Assembly: GCA_012932295.1 (NCBI GenBank) | Contig: JAAONU010000011.1 | Span: 15,708,136-15,772,135 of the forward strand | DNA length: 64,000 nucleotides | Direction of reading: 5' to 3' | From: Cyclina sinensis | Lineage: Eukaryota; Mollusca; Bivalvia; Venerida; Veneridae | Shown: one piece after another, positions 38,501 through 53,500 of the stretch | Numbering within the stretch: position 1 is the stretch's first letter | Layout: each line of letters begins with the position of its first letter | Notes under the pieces: model-generated | The model's input: only the letters and a program-made list of their open reading frames with translations | Database searches by the model: none | Told to the model about the DNA's origin: nothing | Program-made: the position numbers and the translations under genes

Positions 38501-41500
38501 CTGTTTGTTTTATCTTATAAAGTGAGTATGATTATTAGCCTTATAAAGTTCCATTGTGACATTTTGATATATTTAATTTTGCCTTTCTCAACAGTAGTAA
38601 TTTCAGAATAAGAAGTTCAATTTTCTGCTTCATCCTCTTACTAATTTGATACATGTATAATGAAAGTCTTTCATATCTAAAAAGGATTCATTTCAAAGGA
38701 AATATATTTAGAGAACTCTTTCCAAGAACCAACAAAGGTATTCAGTGGTGAAAAGAAATTACAGAAAACAAAACCAAGAATGGAAAGTAAGTAGGCTATG
38801 TGTCAAATGTCTCAAGTTATTGAGTGGAAACTGGAAAGAAACTTTTAATTCAAAGTACAGTTACCTTGATCTTTGACTTAAAGACCTTAAAAACGATAGG
38901 GGTCTTCCACTCAACACAGGCAAGCATAGTTTTAACGATACTAGTGTTATTGAGCAAAAACCATTTTCAAATTAACAGGCGACTGTAATCTTGACCTTTG
39001 ACCTACTGAACCTTAAAACAAAAGAGCTCTTCTACTCAGTAAGTTCAACCACTTCATGAAGCTTGTAGTTAGTGGGTAAAATAGTAATCAAGTTATTGAG
39101 CAGGAACCATTTTCAAATTCAAGGTGCTGTCAAGGTCAAGTGGTACAAGTGTTACTGTGTGGAAATGGTTTTTAAATTCAAGATGACAGTGAGCTCAACT
39201 TGGAGCTCAAATCATCTAACTGTTTTATAACAGACAGCTACACAGTTTACATGACCAGGCAATCAAGACATGGCTTAAGATTACATTAATATCATATTTC
39301 ATCAGAAATGTGGCATTATTGTAGATATCTTTTGTCTTATGGAAATTCTTTTCATACAGAAAAAGTAACAATCCAGTTTACTACTATACCATATTACCAA
39401 ATATATAAGCGCTGAAAAGGTGGCTGAAAATTCACTGTATGCAAATTCAGATAAATATGTCTTCAGCTGGAATAAGGGATAGGAGAACAACAGCTACTTT
39501 ACCTAGTAAATATTCATCATCCATGCTAAATGTGTCTTTATCAGCTGGAAATTCTACCCAGAGTGGCCTCATTGGAGGAATGCCTTTTGTCTCTCCTTCA
39601 TAGAAGAGTGTGTACCAGAAAGGTAGGTAAGAGTAGCGGGTCCTTATTGCATTACGAATAATCCTCATGTTTTCCTCTGGCTGTAGATATGGTTCCCTTC
39701 TTTTAGTATCAATGTGGGCATGGGCTCGGAAATATGGCTGGAATGCTCCTGCCTGAAAAGTAGTATACGATAAGTTATATTTAATCTAAATCACACACAG
39801 GTCAAGTCTGACAAACTTGAATTGCTGAGACAGTGTGGTTTAATTTCGGGACAGGAACTTTATATGGGTACTCCAATATCTTAATACGTCGGCAGTATGA
39901 TGGTATTTTCAGAAATAATTCTTAATGAAAGTGCAGTTTTTACACAGAATCTTTAACATTCCTATACTGTAATCGAAGTAATCATCTAGCTTACCTATTC
40001 ACAGTTAAATTTGTAAGGCCTTTCTTTACCTTTCAAGCTGTTTCAGGCAAAAACAAGTTTGTGACTAATTGTTATGGTTATTTGTTATCGGTATAATGGA
40101 AATGGTTATTTGAATAATCATTCAGCTTCCAAATTCCATCCTTCCTTATCATAAACTGTAGATAAACTGTTAATATGTTTCTGTATTCTCCCAGCAATTA
40201 ACTAGTAGATTTACAAGTGAAGGCCCACCTTCTAGGTTCTGACTTTGACGTCTATTTTAATGATAACTGTTGAAAACGTGCACATAAAAAGCAAAGTAAA
40301 CTAATGTTGTGCATCTGAAAAAAGGTTATGCTTGCAAGATTTATTGGCATTTGAAACCAAACAAAGCTTTTCCTTGACCTTTCAATGTCTGTTTTTTTTT
40401 GTTTTTTTAAGAATCAGAAATGAACATGACATTTGAGAAATGTCTTCAAAGAGCAACAAAACAATAGTTTAAAAAGAATTATCTTACAGAAAAAGTAATG
40501 AAAACTAGAAAGGGGCTTTTGTCACAAAAACATATGTCTCCCCACTATGTACTCTAAGGATGGAACAGCGGCATGTTTTTTGGTATGCAAGGTGGAAGTC
40601 AAATCATAAGTTGTAGTTGGTTTTAACAGACTTAATAGATGAAGGTGAAGCTGGAAAGTGCTGTAGAAATGAGGAAATACTTCATGTTTTTACAATCAGA
40701 AAGTAAAGATGTTGGTTACATAGTGACAACTGGTGTTGAACATCAGAAGTAGTTTAAGCTATCAAACACAGACGGAATTTGATCTATCAGTTTTTCATAG
40801 AGGGTCTGTGTTGTTGTCGATCCGAACGTTTGCATACGTAATTGCATGATAGCTGTAATAAGTTGGTACAGTTCCAGATTGTACAACTGCAAGGTTTTTC
40901 ACATATATGTGATCAATAAGCGTTTGTAAATTGTGGTGGGAGTTGTTGTAAGTTGATTGAAGTTAGTCATGGTTTGTTCGAGCTCATAAGCTGACAATGG
41001 TGCATTAAAGTCACCAAGAACAATTGTTTGTGAAGTTGGTAAATTGTTAAGAATCAAACTGAGCTGTTGACAGAAATAATGCAGGTGAAGTTGTGGAGGT
41101 TTATAAACATTCAATACTGATATAGACGGAGATGTAATATGACACCAGCACATTCAATATCTGCCATAGAAGTATCAATGCGCATAAAGTCAAAGTCTTG
41201 ATGGACAAAGATGCCAACACCTCCTCTTGGAGACTGTTGGCATATGAGTGAACACAGCTTGGTATCATGTACTGGTGGGGGGGGGGTTGAAGTTTGTCAT
41301 TAGCACTTGTCCACGTTTCCAGAAAGGCTATAATATCAGACTGGTGGACAAAGTATTTGTTTTTAATGTCATGAAAATGGGGGGGGAGGGGAAGTCCCAC
41401 AAGGTTTTTATCTATTTTTAGCTCTGCTGGCCATTTTGTGCGGCGATATGCACAACTAGGGTTTGTACTGATCAATCCTGTTAAGTTTCATTGAAATCCC

Positions 41501-44500
41501 GCCAGCAGTTTGACCTGTGAAAGCAGGACAAGATTTTTCTATTATTAGCTCTGGCGGCTATTTTGTACAGCGAAGCAGAACCTGCCGGCGATATGCACAA
41601 CGAGGGTTCGTACTGATCACTCCTGTGAAGTTTTGTTGAAACCCCACCAGCAGTTTGACCTGTGAAAGCCGGACAAGCTTAATGGGGACAGACAGATGGA
41701 TGGCGAAGGCTAAAAACAGTATGTCTCCAAAAAATTTTGGGAGGCATAATACAGATATGAATCACATGAGACTTTATTTACCTGGTACCATCTTGTTAGT
41801 AGTTCTGCATCTGGGTTCTTAAAGAAACCTCCCACATCAGCTCCAGACAGGGTGATACCAGCTAAGTTCAGGGACAGTAACATTGGGTTGGAAATCTTCA
41901 GGTGACTCCATTCAGCCATATTGTCTCCTGTCCACACAGCACCTGTAGTTACAAAACGATTTAAGAATTAAACTTTTATTTTTCATTTGAAACATAATAA
42001 TAATGAACCTTGATATGGAGGGGTGAATGCAAAAAATCGCTACCACCCCTTGATATGCTCTCATAAAATATTCATATTTTTTACTGAAATGTTCTTGCTA
42101 TAACATTAAATCTTTATTCAGTCAAAACAGGATTTTTTTAATCTGTGACAAAATCTCATCATTTCTGATAAAACTGCAATTGTCTTCATATCCCATCTTT
42201 TATTTTAAGCAAATCTGTACTGATGAAGGGATGAAAATGTTCTCACAGCATTTTGCTCTAGCGTGATAAATTTGATTTTGACTGTAATACAAAATACTAT
42301 TCATGAGCCTGAACCACTCACCATATCTCTGTGACCCTGCAAAGAAGGCTCTTGTCAAAACAAATGTTCTTTCTTTGTTTTCACTTCTCAATAGCTGACC
42401 TTCTGCTGTGGCTTGTTGCTGAAATAAGCAGGTGGAAAACTGACAACCTGTTTTTTTTTTATTTCTTCCTTAAATGTTACTATGTATTGTATGCATATTG
42501 AGGCATATGGGAAAAATGAAAATAACTGGAACAGTAAATTAGTTTCTCATTCCTGTTTTGTAAAATTGTTTTGTATCTGTTTTGTTTTGAAGCTATTTTC
42601 AAAACCTGATTTATCAGCCTTGAGATACACTGCATCTCTTTGCATCTTCCTAAAAAAAAGAATGTTTTATAAATGCCTTCTAAATCACTATGCAGCTGTC
42701 ACTGGCTGAATGTTTGCAGACTTGTTTTTTTCCCCCAATTTCAAATTAAGCTGCAAGCATAAATTTTCATGTTCATTTCATTTACTCTATTATATTTTAC
42801 TCTATTATATCAATTTGGTTGTTACCTTCAAATTCTATTTTTCCCTAATTTTATACCACCTTCAGCCTTGTCACCTGTATCACTGTAGGCCACACATTCA
42901 CAATGTAGCTGGTTACTATTTCTTAATTCCCCTTCATAAAACTATGACAGTCCCTAAATAAAATGCTTATATTTCATTTTAAACCCAAGAAAGTATACTG
43001 TCACATGTACTTACCACATAGAACCCATACATATTGTGTACATCTCTATTCTCAAAGCCATCCATGTGTAGAACATCTTTATGGAATGTTATCTCTGGTC
43101 CATTGAATACAGAGGGCTCATTCATGTCATTCCAGGTAAACAGGTCTGGTGTGCTGCCCTGGTAATCTTCATAATGAAACTTCTCTGCCCACCATTTCCT
43201 CACTTCTGGGTTGGTAAAATCTGGCCAACTTGACGATCCTGAAATGTTACATACACTTGTACAAATACATTGTAAACTTGTCTGCACTGATCAATTTGAT
43301 GTCCTGAATACATCTTCTGATATGACTTGAATATTTTTAAAGATCCATATTCATTTCTGCCTTTTAACTGCATCTACAGTTTCATTCAATGATAACCATG
43401 CAAGTTCCTATCTCTTTAAATAATTAAGGGTAAGGATAAAAAAGCACTGAAAAACATGGAACTCAAAGCACCTTTAACTGTCCAAAATGACCTTAACCCC
43501 AAACATAACCTTGTTCAATTAATCACTCAAAATACATGAAAGTAATAGACATTCCATTTATACCTGGCCAACACCAGCCATCATAGTCATTGCCATCTTT
43601 ATTTTTTACCATGTAACCCTTATCCCTAGCCTCTCTGTATTCCTGGTAATTATCATCACGCTTGAGGTGGGGGTCAACAATCGTCACTAGCTTACGCCCC
43701 TTTGCAGCTACATTGTTGATCATCTCTTCTGGCTTGGAAAATTTATCACTGTCCCAGGTAAAATACCTGTAACATAAAATAAATGAGTTGATACCTAAAG
43801 TGGAAAAGTATTTACAATAAACTTAGCTCAACATCAACAAGCAACTGGACTCATAGCATACAATACTTAACCATTAATTCCATGGATATGCCTTTTATCA
43901 CATGGGCGACCAGTCACATCAGTGCCATCTGATCAGGATCTACACTGTTCGCTTCTTTGTCAGAAAGAACCAAATGAATCTGAAAGCAACTAGTGTAGAT
44001 CAGACAGCATGGATTGCAGGCTGATCTGATCTATACTGGTCGCCCATGTTATAAAAGGGGTATCCATGGAGTAAAGAAGAACCAAAGAAAAATTAACAAG
44101 AGGACCATGTTGGCCCTGTATCGCTCACCTGAGTATGACTGGTTAATTGACCCCAGATGACCCAATTTCAAATCTGACCCAGAAATTACAGAAACAACCT
44201 TTCTGACAAATTTACAGGTTATTTGGACTGAAAATGTTACCTCTAGAGTGTTAACAAAGTAATAATATAATTGGGCTCTGTGACCTAGTTTTTGAACCTA
44301 CATGACCCATATTTGAACCTGAGCTAGAAATCATTGAAACTACCTTTTCCGGAAAATTTCCAGGATATTTGGACAGAAAATGAAGCCTTTAGAGTGTTTA
44401 CAAGGTTTTTCCATATTTGGGCTCTGTGACCTAGATTTTGACCCCAGATGACCCGTATTCAAATTTGAGCAAGAAATCATCGTAACAACTTTTCTGACAA

Positions 44501-47500
44501 ATTTCCAGGATGTTTGGACTGAAAAAGAAGCCTCTAGAGTGTTAACAAGGTTTTTCCATATTTGGGCTCAGTGACCTAGTTTTTGACCCCAGATGACCCA
44601 TATTCAAACTTAAGCTAGAAACCATTGAAACTATCTTTCTGACAAATTTCCAGGATATTTGGACTGAGAAACTAGCCACTAGAGTGTTAACAAGGTTTTT
44701 CCATATTTGGGCATTGTGACCTAGTTTTAGATCCCAGATGACCCATATTCAAACTTGACCTAGAAATCAAGGAACAATCTTTCTGACAAATCTGCAGGTA
44801 ATTTGGGCTGAAAATGTAACCTCTAGATTGTTAACAAGGTTTTTCCATATTTGGGCCCTGTGACCTAGATTTTTGACCCCAGATGACCCATATTCGAAAA
44901 TGAGCTAGAAATCATCGAAGCAACCTTTCTGACAAATTTCCAGGATATTTGGACTGAAAATGTAGCCTCTAGAGTGTTAAGAAGATTTTTCCATTTTTGG
45001 GCCTTGTGACCTAGTTTTTCATCCAAGATAACCCATGTTCGAACTCGTCTGAGTTATTATTGGGACAAACATCCTGACTAAGTTTCATGACAACTGAGGC
45101 AAAAATGTGAACACTAGAGTGTTATCAAACTAATTGTGGACCGACGGACGATGAACGGACGATGGACAAAAACCTTGACCTGTACTTATATTTTCCAGCT
45201 AATTCTTTAAATAAAAGTTAGAGTGAAGAACTCCTACAAAAAATTCAAGATTAACAATAACCTGATTTATTGGAGAAACTTACTTTTTTCCATCTGTATG
45301 TTCAATATCTAACCAGATTACATCATAGGGAATATCAAACTGGTCCAAGGTGGCATCAACACTGAAAATAACATAATTATTGATTAAAAATTGAATAACT
45401 TAAAAATTGAATAATAACAGTATCTTGTTTCTGCAGAATGAAAGTCCTCCATCTTTTCTAGCCTTACTTACATGTAACAATGATCATGTGTACATTGTAT
45501 TTTCTCAGCTTCCCATATGAATACCAAATATTTTATTAAAAATATTTAAATTTCTGAAGAATTCACTCTCATTATCATTTCAACTTTATTTCTTCACAGC
45601 AACATACCTCTCCTAAAAAGGAATCCTTCAATTCTTTTAATTATTGAGTGCAAAAAGATTTTAACAAGCTGTTTTGGGAGAAGTACAATGAACTAGACAA
45701 TGAACACTGTATCTGATGTACACAAAAGAAATTCTATATACAAACAAGGTATATACTTGTAACCAAGAGCTAGAAACACAGGCACTGGGAACATAGCTCA
45801 AATTCTAACATGCAAATGAAATATAAATCTTAACTTCTAAAAAACAGACATTCTCAAAGACTACAAGCTATTAAGCTTTAAAGCTTCTTGGAATAGAGGA
45901 ACTATTTGTTATAAGTTGAGATTTTTATTTCACACATATTTTATGAGTTTCAGCTATGTTCCCAGTACCTATGTGTCTAACCAAGTATTCTACTTACTTT
46001 CTCACATCCTCCTGGTCATTGTAATTCCATCTACACTGGTGATATGACACTGCAAACAGCTGAAAGCAACAAAATAATACAATATCAATAAAGTTCTGAT
46101 CAAATTTCAGAATTATTCCAGCTTTTCCTACCCAAATACTAGGTACAAATGTAAAACAAAACAGTCATTACATACCACAAATACTCTCCATTTCGTTTAA
46201 CTGAATATTTTTCAAAATTCCCGTAACTGTTTGGTTAACAGCTGTTTTTTCATACTGCATACCATTCATGGAAAGACAAACAGTATATTAAAATCTTTCA
46301 AGCTCTTACAGGTGGAAGATTTGTAGTTCCGGTCAATTGTGCATACTGGTAAAACACGTCGTAAGCCGAGGGTCCCAACATGACAAAAACATCTATAACA
46401 CCGCTCTCCGAGACCCAGTGTGTGTCTGTTTGTGGAATTTCATTACTACCACCCTTCACAATGTCTGCAATCTTGGAGAAGAAATTCTGAAATTAACAAT
46501 AACAAAAGCACTGATAACCCAATGCAAGTGTAATTGATTTTAGAGAATGAATAATCTGAACAGGTGTTTCGATCGCTGTCTTGAAATCTTCCAGGCAATG
46601 ATCCATCCAGGTGGAGTTCAAACTAGTTCATATGGAATGAAATTCAACCCTGCGGTACAACTATTATTTGCAACAATATGTGAATGAAATGACAAATGAA
46701 GTCTTCATAAATGGTCACCTTATGATTATGAAATTGCCAAATGAACAACTAAAGTTTCCTAGGTACTTCACTAACTTTCAGTGAGATGCACATCTATTAA
46801 GTACACATTTTAGGATCAAACTTCACTTTGCAAGGGAAAGAACATATTAAAATATTGGCTTTCAATTATCTTCCAACAGTGTTTGAAAATGTCTAATATA
46901 TGTACATCTAATCATTCATCTAAAAATAACAATGTGAACATTTTTTCTGTTAACACCAAATAATATCTTTAAGCACACAACAGCTATTCACTTCCCAATG
47001 GTAATCCAAATAATGTTTATAACACAAAAAGTATTTATGTTTTCAAACGAGCATATATATGTACATGCTGAAATCTTACAGTGAAAATCTATAGGTAATC
47101 AAGATATGTAATCCCAACAGCAAAATCCTATGAAATATGCTGCCAATATTCAAGAAAAATGAATCAACAAAAAGCAAACCAGAACTTCATGACTGTGCCT
47201 TTTTTCTTTTACAGAAAAATCACAAAGGATGCAAAAATGAAAATGTCCCCCAATCTGTCTTGGCACTTGTTAATTCTCATTTATTTGATGGACTTAACCA
47301 AACATTGTCTTGGCACTTGTTAATTCTCATTTATTTGATGGACTTAACCAAACATTGTCTTGGCACTTGTTAATTCTCATTTATTTGATGGACTTAACCA
47401 AACATACAGAGCTGTTTATCAGTTTACAAACTGAATACTGAACAGTGTAGACCATGACACATTGATACAAACAAGCAGACTATTCATAATCAGCAGGAGC

Positions 47501-50500
47501 TTGAAAGGCATAACAATGGCTGCTAACAGGAAAAAGGCAAAGTCATTCAGAGCACCTGTATCAAAAACTTGGAGCAAAACAATGGCCAAAATCACACTCA
47601 CTACTTCTCCATAATCACAGATTGGGTTTACAAAGCTGTGGAATTTTCTATTTCTAAACTTATCCTTCATTTGGATAAAGTTTTTAACATGTTCTCCTTT
47701 AAAATAATGGGAAGTTAATTAAGACAGCAACTGATCCATTTGAAAAAAAAACAGCTACATAAATTGAACTATTCTACAAAATGTAAAGTAATTTAGTGCT
47801 GATCAACCTGATACAATATGAGAACTGAAAGTTATAGCTATCCTAAAACCATAAGAACATGAAGTAAAAGACTATAGGACTGGTTTATCATTCAGTTCTC
47901 ATGTATGCAGTGTGCAGGATTCACAACAGTGAATGATAATTGTAAACCTCTGTTTAAACTCAGGAAGTGTCTTTTTCTCGATTATTCAGACATTTTTCAG
48001 CCTAAGACTCACTTCTATACCATTAATCATTTCAAAATTTTGTTTGAAATATTGTAACATTTACATTTCAATACACTGAAATCATCATATTAATCATTAA
48101 TGCTGCAAAGGAATAAATTATGCTTATGACAGGATATACAAGTAGAGAAGTAATGAATCATTTCTGAGACAATTCTAAAGAGAAGCTTGCTAGCACATCC
48201 TGAATTTAAATAAATTTATGACAAAGCTCCTTTAAACTAACTATAAACTGAAAACAGAGACAAAAAAATATTAATATGTAAACTTTTTCATGGAATTCTT
48301 TGTTTCACTCTTTACCCATGGGCAAGAGGGCCAAGCAAGACATGCATAAGGAAAGCAAGGTATACTGTTGGTAAAAATATTCTCAACAAAAACATACAAG
48401 CTTTATTTAGTACTGATTGTGATCTGTGTAATGTTTACTATTTTTAAATCAAGCAAGGAAGAAAAAGTTTACAATGTCCCTGGTTACATTACTCAGTACA
48501 AAGAAAAAACACCTTCAGATAGGAGTCTGTCTGAAAATAAATACAAGTATAATTTACAACTTTCCTTTACAGGATTACATGACAGGATCATTTAAGTCAG
48601 CTGTATAAAATGATATTGGAACTACAGCAAGATTCTCAGAAATTTGGTTTTGCAAAAACATCTATGTATATTTTCTACCAATACAAATGTACTAGTTTGT
48701 CATAAACAAAAATGTTGTTGAATCAGCTAGTGCCAAAACATTCCATACATGCTCTACAACACACAATATCTAATAAAACTATGCAATGACAAAAATGATG
48801 TGTCATTTGGTATGATGTAATGGGAGTGCAAAACAATGTTGCTTCTGGCAGGTAATTCATCTAGAAAAAAAACTTGAAACTTAAAATACACAGATGATTG
48901 TTAAACTAACTGTTCAAATCTCAAACAGGGTGAGAATATCCACATTCCACACTTAAAATACAAGACTGGAATTTATCAATGCAAGAATTATCAGATAGGA
49001 TTAGTATCAGTATCAAGAACTTGTTTACCAATCCATGCAGTATAAATGGAGGGCTCAGTGTAAAACTATTGTAAAAGTAAAATTGAGATACAATGGTTCT
49101 GCACTGATCACTTAAAACAACTTCTAACACACTGGTTCTTCAACATTCTTCTTGAAAAATTGTAACAGAGAAATGGCAGAGGCACTGTAAAAATCTCTGC
49201 GTTAGGCTTAGTCAATTTTGAATGATGTAGCATATCTGCCATATAGAAGTTTGACATGCATATTTCATGTAAACAAACTGACCTTCAGACCAATGAAAAG
49301 GTTGTAAATCTTGCTCTCTTTACAGAGCAGGGTTTCAAGATAAAGCCTAGAAATGACAGGTTAACTCACCTTATCTGCTGTATTTGAGCTTATATCTATC
49401 CAAGTTTCTGCAGAATTATGCCAGAACACACCAACTGTTCTCTTTTCACTGCAAGAAAATGACAGCAAAATACTTGCACAACAACTTCTATAAATATTCT
49501 GGTGACACTGAAATCAAGGCCATATGTCAGTTTTTCAAATGAGATATTTCAAGCTTTTCAACCTGATTTACTCTGATTCACTTAGGTCAAATGCTTTTAA
49601 GTTTTTTCAGTCAATTGTCATTACAGGCAAGGTTACAAAAATGAATGTTATCTTACTTGTGAGCCAACATGACAGGCACAGAGCCATACAATGCCATGGG
49701 ATTGTATAGCTCATACTCAAACACATCTAGGTTGAACAATCTGTAGGGATCTGTGGCCCTGAAAAAGGTGCAATTATTTGTTAAGAAACTGCATTAATAA
49801 TCCTTGTAAATGTGACTGACTTGTATAAAAATTAACTTTGATATGCAAGAATATCAACTCTGATAATAACATATTTATATTTACTCTGCCTCATTCCATG
49901 TGAAAGCTGAAAAGAATTACCTCTCCAAACACCTATGAATGTACTAAGATGGACTAACTTGCCTGCTATCATCTATCATGCAAAGAATAAATGATAAGAC
50001 TAAAAAAACACTCTGAAAATAAAATAATATGGGTAAAATACTCTAAGTAATTCATGCAAGCTTATCTTATATTTCAGTAGGGATGGGAACAAATACTGAA
50101 ATCAATATCCGGATTTTCGGTTTACCATATTCGAATATATTCAAATATTTGATTTTTGAAAGTTCAATGTGCTATCCGAATTTTTGCATCCAAATATTGG
50201 TACTGTTTTCATTCAGCTATAAGATGTTGTGGAAACTATTGTGTGTCAACACGGCAAAGAAATGGCTTGTTCATTGGAAGCTTAAAATACGTGTATGTGA
50301 TTGGTATAAGCACAATATATCCCAATCTTTAAAAGGTGAATTTTCGTAATAAATGTTGGATAAAATTGCAAGGGCTGTTTTTTTCAAGCAAGATAAGGGG
50401 AAAAAAACAATAAACAGACATTGAGAATTGTATTAACAGGCAAACTTAAAGCAAGGATGTTAAAAATATGTTCAAACATATTTATCAAAGGAAAATATTT

Positions 50501-53500
50501 GAGTTATTCTAATTGATTGGACAATTGCAAGAGAAGAGTATTATCAACAGTTGAAAGCGTGATTGGTTGTTTGTGCACAACAGCACAAACGGTTATATTT
50601 TGCATAACTAGCATACTAAGATGATCAAAATGAATGACAATTTGAAAAAATGCTATACAATAATTTACAAATATTCGAATTTGATTTTCAGATTTGAATA
50701 TTCGTTCAATTTCCGTATATTCAAACATTGGTTCCCATCCCTGTATTTCAGTAACCTGCATTACATGTAAGGGCAATGCTTCTGTTTTACTTACTTGGTA
50801 GTTTTTAGGGCCATTGAATCTGCATGCTCAGGAATACCATACACATGTTCAAACCCCGGGAATGATATATCCAAACCAATAGATGACGGGCCTATCAATA
50901 AAAGAATACATGAATATACTTCAATATTACGTGTACTATAAATTCTTAACCTATGATGGATATATGCAAAACTAACAAATAATAATGAATCTTGAAACCA
51001 ACTTCTATGGTGAAGTCTCACAAGATAAAACATTCCGACCTCCATTACTAAAAACTGTTGTTTTTGGCCACATGTAATACCAAGAGATTTATTCAAACAA
51101 AAACAACATAAAAACAGACACTGTGCATAGGACAATAATAACAGCTTACATAAAATTACATGGTGATCAGGTGAGCTACATGTATCAAAAATAAGTCTCT
51201 TCAGCAAGTTCTACAGACAATGTCATTGTAAAAATATTAATTTGTCATTAAAATGAAGAGAGAGAGAGCAAAATCTGGCTTATAGTTATAAGTACAATAG
51301 TAATACATGGTGAATATTAAGGATTAAATCAATATGATCGTCATTTAAGATGCATATTAGGGTTTGATATTTATGAGTATATAGCAAAACACAACAGCTG
51401 TACTGATAAAAACACCATCACATTACCATGTGGTTTAGAATCATGGAAAGTTTTAAAGGATTCTTCCCACAGTCCTGGCTCTTCTTCCTCCTTCTGTTCT
51501 TTCTTTTCCTCCACAGCTTGGCCATTCTCTCCTTCCTACAAAAACAATCATACCTTTGAATATTTTCTTCAAGCTGGAGGGGCCTCAATCTTAATTTTTG
51601 CAATCTGTTTCTTTGCATGCACTTATACTATATATAGTCCATGAGATAATTATGTGAGCGATATAAAGTTACATAAAACATGAATAGAAGACAAGGAAAA
51701 TGACATATCAATTTCTTTCAGGACATTTTTTGTTGTTGAAATCACACCATTTCAAAGCAAGGATGTGCAAAACTTGGAATTGTCCAGATGCCAATACAAC
51801 ATGCTTATCTAAGGGAAGGTTAGAAAATTAGAGGACCACTAACCATGATGACCATAACCTGGATTTTGAAGTAAAGGAAATGTACCTGTTTCTCTTCTTC
51901 CTGTTTCTCTCCTTCCTCGTCAGGTGATGCGGGATCCTCAGCTCTGAAACGGTCGGAAAACCAAGAGGTTACACCCTCTATCCAGCCCCTACAACAAACC
52001 AATCAATTCCTAGCTACCTGGTCCTACACATAGATTATAATGTTAACACAGAATACAAATATCTGACCTCAGACAGGGAAATGCAAAGCAAAATGGGAAA
52101 TAAGCAAACAATAAAAAAAATATGCATAGCATTTCCTGTGCAGGTGTGATACTACAAAAATGAACTTCTTTTATTTCCTTCTTTTACAGAAAAAATATTT
52201 TTAAGTTGTAACATTGTATGTCACAGAAAGATGTAGACAGCTGAGTTCAAAATCCATCTTTCCTCATCTGAGTGAAGCCTTTAGCTATATTTCTAAAGTC
52301 TGATTCTCATTTCAATAACATTTATGCCCACAGTCAATTCTTTTGCAAAGAAAAGTAAAAAGTAAACTATATATTAAAATACTGCTGTGAACACTTCAAA
52401 ATGTCCATGTTGCATTCAAACAAAACTTGAAATTGATTACAAAGATTTCTGCAGCTGGCTATATGATGGCTATTACATGCAATAGTGTTGTTTCTTGATA
52501 ACAAAAGCAAAGGAATTGACAGGTTTGTAGGTGCTGTAAAACAAATAAAATGTAACAAAACATCAATTAAACAGCAGAACAAAAACAACAAAGTGTAAAG
52601 CTGTTTACAACAGAACACAACAGGTTATAGGATATAGTGGCACAGGATATAAATACTGTGAAAACCCTCTATTAAGACCACCTTTGGGACTTCTCTAAAG
52701 TGGTCTTAATTGTGGGGTTGTCTTATTGGTGAATTTTAGCACTTTCATTTTTTTGAAAGAACAAGATAATGGGGACTTTAAAAAATCACTCCTAATAGTG
52801 GGATGGTCCTAGTTTCGTGGTCGTTAACATGGTTTTCACTGTATATGCAGTGCTATTAATAGCATATCACCTGTAATACTGTAAACAGTGACACACTTAC
52901 CTGTAAGAGTCACTTCCCTTTGTACTGAATTAAAATGACTTAACACCACAAACTGCTATCACTTGACATGACTATCAAATAACACTCTGCTGCTAAGGAA
53001 ACTTTGCCATTTTTACACAAAGGACACTGCAAACTTAATGAGCAGTGGTCAAGAGGTAAGAGCACCAGACTCCCAATCCATATGTTGCTGGTTCGAATCC
53101 CATCAGGGCTGCGGTCTCCATTGATTTTCCACATTATTTACTTTCAGTTAGAGTACTAGTTTGAACCAGGAAGGAGTCACTGAGAGGGATTAACATAAGT
53201 TGCAAGAACTTGCTTCCCAATCGATGTAAAAAAAAAAAGTTCAAACTACACCTGCTAACCAATGTTAATAGATGTATATAAGATGTGTGAGGTTACGTAC
53301 AGTCACTTAAAGAACAGGCATATATACAGTGAGTCTATACAATTTGTTGCTCAGTCCAAAGGAAAATCGAAATCCACATTAAGTAAATAAATTTAATTAC
53401 CTGAAATATTGATTCAACAGCATTAACCTATTAGCTTATATATAGCTTAAAGAACAGGGAAGGCAAAGCAAAGGCCTTCAAAGAATCAAGATTCAAACAA

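Noticed and set aside
46337..46537. Plus-strand ORF of 66 codons
   Set aside because: It overlaps GANAB exon 9 in antisense; the minus-strand reading is conserved.
50083..50349. Transposase inside the hAT-type element
   Set aside because: The 88-codon ORF lacks recognisable hAT motifs; the element appears non-autonomous.
51418..51618. Lys/Arg-rich minus-strand ORF
   Set aside because: Wrong frame over GANAB exon 5; the correct frame joins in phase with exons 4 and 6.
53041..53112. Functional tRNA gene
   Set aside because: A and B boxes are good, but the acceptor stem does not pair and the sequence continues into a SINE body with an A-tail.
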